Assembly (NCBI GenBank): GCA_016838895.1
Contig: JAEKNU010000006.1
Location: 1-64,000, forward strand
DNA: 64,000 nt
Reading direction: 5' to 3'
From: Chloroflexota bacterium
GTDB taxonomy: Bacteria > Chloroflexota > Anaerolineae > Anaerolineales > Anaerolineaceae
The position numbers and the translations under genes are program-made. The number at the start of each line of letters is the position of its first letter. Within the stretch, counting starts at the first letter, position 1. This document shows positions 62,135 through 64,000 of this stretch, piece by piece. The notes under the pieces are model-generated. The model ran no database searches. It saw only the letters and a program-made list of their open reading frames with translations, and was not told the DNA's origin.

Positions 62135-62746
62135 ATGGACGTAAAGAAATATCATCATGGTGATCTAAAAAATGCATTGATTCAAGCTGGCATTGAGGTA
62201 CTGACACATGAAGGCCTGGCAGGATTAAGTTTACGCAAGGTTGCCAAGCAGGCGGGGGTAAGCCATGCTGCCCCTTATGCTCATTTCACGGATAAACAAG
62301 CCATAATTGCTGCTATCTCAACAGAAGGCTATCGAAAACTTTATCAATGCCTGTCTGATGCCATTGATAAAGCAAAAGGGAATCCACACAAACAATTGAT
62401 TGAGACTGCCTGGGCATATATTCAATTTGCCCGTCAGGAATCGGGTTGTTTTAAAATCATGTTCTCGGGTGTACTGGAACAGGAAAAAGATTATCCTGAG
62501 TTTGTTGAGGTTTCACAACGCACTTTTGCTTTGGTAGTAGATATCGTGAAAGCTTGTCAGAAGGCAAAAATCCTGCGCGAAGAGACGCCCCAGTTATTGG
62601 GCGTCGTCATATGGGGGCAAGTACATGGGGTAATATCCTTGATTTTTTTGGGGCAAATTCCCCATATGGTTTTGGATCGCTATCCAATGCGAGAGATGCT
62701 GATCCGCACGATGAATCAACTGACGTTAGTAAATTATTCTGAATAA
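62135..62746 (+). CDS. TetR-family repressor
   Basis: 203 aa. The N-terminal HTH includes KNALIQAGIEVLTHEGLAGL, LRKVAKQAGVSHAAPYAHFT. The C-terminal part has the WHG-type ligand domain (FARQESGCFKIMFSG). It is divergent from the aldolase operon, and the ATG is 6 nt from the -10 box with no ribosome binding site, so a leaderless message is likely. It probably represses itself and the operon. Confidence 0.92.
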   Translation: MDVKKYHHGDLKNALIQAGIEVLTHEGLAGLSLRKVAKQAGVSHAAPYAHFTDKQAIIAAISTEGYRKLYQCLSDAIDKAKGNPHKQLIETAWAYIQFARQESGCFKIMFSGVLEQEKDYPEFVEVSQRTFALVVDIVKACQKAKILREETPQLLGVVIWGQVHGVISLIFLGQIPHMVLDRYPMREMLIRTMNQLTLVNYSE

Positions 62747-62776
62747 AAAAACTCCCTCATCGATAGAGGGAGTTTT
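62747..62776. terminator. Bidirectional terminator
   Basis: AAAACTCCCTC (62748-62758) pairs with GAGGGAGTTTT (62766-62776) with A- and T-runs on the flanks; shared by tetR and the convergent CPBP gene. Confidence 0.85.
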
Positions 62777-62792
62777 ATGATCAAATTTTCAA

Positions 62793-63788
62793 TCAATCCG
62801 TTTCCAAATCCAGGGCAGGTTCTTCAATAGGTTTAATGAAATTTTCCAGTATTTTGAATTTGATTTCACCATACTGCCATTTGACCCATAATAAAGTAAG
62901 CATCGTACCGAGAATCATGGCTACTATACCCATCAGACCGGCTTCAGGTCCAAAATCGCCACCTGTGATTAATTCATTCCCGTGTTGTACACTATCGATG
63001 AACGAGAAGGGATTGAAAACCCCGCTAACCGGAAAACCAAATACGTTCCCTTGAAAGAAATTCCAGGTGATGTGAATACCAATCGAGAGACCAATATTTC
63101 CCGTTAGTACATATCCTAACCCTAGAAATAAACCAGCCAATGTAATATTTAAAGTGCTTATCAGAGTTGTATTTGGATTCAGCATATGCATGATGCCAAA
63201 TATGCTTGAAGTTAAGATATATGCGACAATCAAACCCACTTTTTGGTTTTTGATAAATGTGAAACCTTCAGAAAAATTTGTTAGGAGATAACCACGGAAG
63301 AAAGTCTCCTCATAAATACCTACCATGATGAATTGGAACAAAACGATGACCAATCCAATGATAAAGGGATATTCACCAGCATCCTGACGGAAGAAACCTT
63401 CAACACTTACCCATCCAAAGCTTAGTTCAACCAGAAAGATGATTAGCATTAAAAACCCACCCAGGAACAAACCAAAGGCAATATCCTTCCACCATTGTTT
63501 CGAAAAAGAAAATCCGAGCGAGGTTAGACTTCGTTTGTCGATCCAGCGAGCACCAATGAGTGGTCCAAGTAGAAATACACCACTCATGACGATGATATTA
63601 AGCACGTTGCTAAACAAAGAAAAGGCAATTGTATCCGTTAATATCCAGTTGGCAGCAAATAGGAGAATACCAGCGACCAGCCCCAAGATAAGAAGTAAGG
63701 CACCAAATATTACGGCTTGTGCCAACAATCGAAATACTGCCCGCAGGCGCTTTTCATTCGTGTTCCAAAAAAAATCTTTTATGTTCAT
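62793..63788 (-). CDS. CPBP-family intramembrane metalloprotease
   Basis: About 331 aa from ATG 63788, 5 nt after the upstream gene stop. About eight TM helices. The CAAX-protease-like motifs are present: YEETFFRGYLL (EExxxR), SSIFGIMHMLNP (FxxxH) and IGIHITWNFFQG (HxxxN/B). Family members process prenylated or other membrane proteins or confer bacteriocin self-immunity. Substrate unknown. Confidence 0.85.
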   Translation of the reverse strand: MNIKDFFWNTNEKRLRAVFRLLAQAVIFGALLLILGLVAGILLFAANWILTDTIAFSLFSNVLNIIVMSGVFLLGPLIGARWIDKRSLTSLGFSFSKQWWKDIAFGLFLGGFLMLIIFLVELSFGWVSVEGFFRQDAGEYPFIIGLVIVLFQFIMVGIYEETFFRGYLLTNFSEGFTFIKNQKVGLIVAYILTSSIFGIMHMLNPNTTLISTLNITLAGLFLGLGYVLTGNIGLSIGIHITWNFFQGNVFGFPVSGVFNPFSFIDSVQHGNELITGGDFGPEAGLMGIVAMILGTMLTLLWVKWQYGEIKFKILENFIKPIEEPALDLETD

Positions 63789-63793
63789 AAGTA

Positions 63794-64000
63794 TTATCCA
63801 AAATATTGCTGATTTATTTCCTGCCAGTTTTGACAAGAGTATTTTTCAAAATATATGCCCATGCTCGGGTAAACTTTTTTGAGTTCTTGCAGCATCATTT
63901 CTGTACTTTTGCGTATAGAAAAATGTGCATTTTTGGCGCAGCGTAATTTAACCAGGTGAAGCATACTACGTAAATTTGTTGTGATGAGCAGCCTTCGATT
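63794..64000 (-). CDS. thyX: ThyX-like flavin-dependent thymidylate synthase, 3' end only
   Basis: The last 68 codons of a gene whose 5' part is outside the window (stop TAA at 63794-63796). The visible LLITTNLRSMLHLVKLR followed by AHFSIRKSTEMML corresponds to the ThyX C-terminal pattern NxRSLxHFLxLR...EIRxLA. The catalytic RHR motif would lie upstream and cannot be seen. A Cys-containing tail (YSCQNWQEINQQYFG) follows. Partial, so activity is not judged. Confidence 0.6.
   Translation of the reverse strand, partial: NRRLLITTNLRSMLHLVKLRCAKNAHFSIRKSTEMMLQELKKVYPSMGIYFEKYSCQNWQEINQQYFG

Overview
The window looks like the chromosome of an Anaerolineae-type member of the Chloroflexota. It has moderately AT-rich DNA, and the gene families suggest this lineage: long Thr/Pro-rich extracellular stalks, an NBR1-type Ig-like lipoprotein, DUF4013 and DUF554 membrane proteins, TPR-TM-L,D-transpeptidase fusions, FHA proteins beside a SEDS protein, and many short uncharacterised membrane proteins. 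The assignment is inference, because no 16S rRNA gene is present. Coding density is high. There is no insertion sequence, prophage or CRISPR array. The only stretches above about 300 bases without a gene are the tRNA/PadR promoter region (29745-30131) and a Trp T-box leader (53961-54399).

Layout. 0.1-11.5 kb: a TIGR01777 epimerase behind a PadR-like operator, tyrS, then a minus-strand cell-envelope group (FhaA-like, FhaB-like, MTA phosphorylase, and a RodA/FtsW-type protein fused to a transpeptidase fold that has lost its catalytic residues), archease-rtcB RNA repair, a YbaK deacylase that appears to start at an AUA codon, and a PHP-domain protein. 11.5-15.5 kb: secG, an orphan oligopeptide-type binding protein, a cobalamin adenosyltransferase and DUF554. 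15.5-23 kb: a compact minus-strand operon with two histidine kinases (one with an MshEN-like N-terminus), a PhoB-type regulator, an orphan CpaF ATPase, a double-XRE protein, a TPR protein, a GNAT enzyme and a DsbA-like protein. 23-29 kb: amidohydrolase, parB-parA, a PfkB kinase and small membrane proteins. 29-31.5 kb: radC, a CAT-anticodon tRNA, and padR with a NapH-like ferredoxin behind a large palindromic operator.

31.6-49 kb is dominated by envelope and surface functions: an M23-like lipoprotein, an NBR1-Ig lipoprotein, amidase plus L,D-transpeptidase, PBP1A and a predicted (alpha/alpha)6 glycosidase with two tandem c-di-AMP receptor-like proteins. mobA, a PGI/PMI isomerase, a thioredoxin-TPR protein, a flavin reductase and an AMMECR1 protein lie among them. 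48.9-52.5 kb holds two apparently dead enzymes: a COG1743-like DNA methylase fold without its motifs and a histidine-kinase-like protein without ATP-binding boxes. 52.6-54.4 kb: trpB2 under a T-box with a UGG specifier. 55-62.7 kb: an RNB nuclease, an MBL-fold protein and a catabolic operon (class II aldolase, class III aminotransferase, MFS transporter, FGGY kinase) divergent from its likely TetR regulator, with two operators spaced 30 bp apart. The window ends in a CPBP protease and the 3' end of a thyX-like gene.

Strongest candidates for new biology: the SEDS/pseudo-transpeptidase fusion in an actinobacterial-like fha cluster, the degenerate methylase-fold protein, the MshEN-histidine kinase/CpaF operon, the aldolase-aminotransferase-kinase operon of unknown substrate, the AUA start of ybaK, and a set of apparently leaderless promoters.
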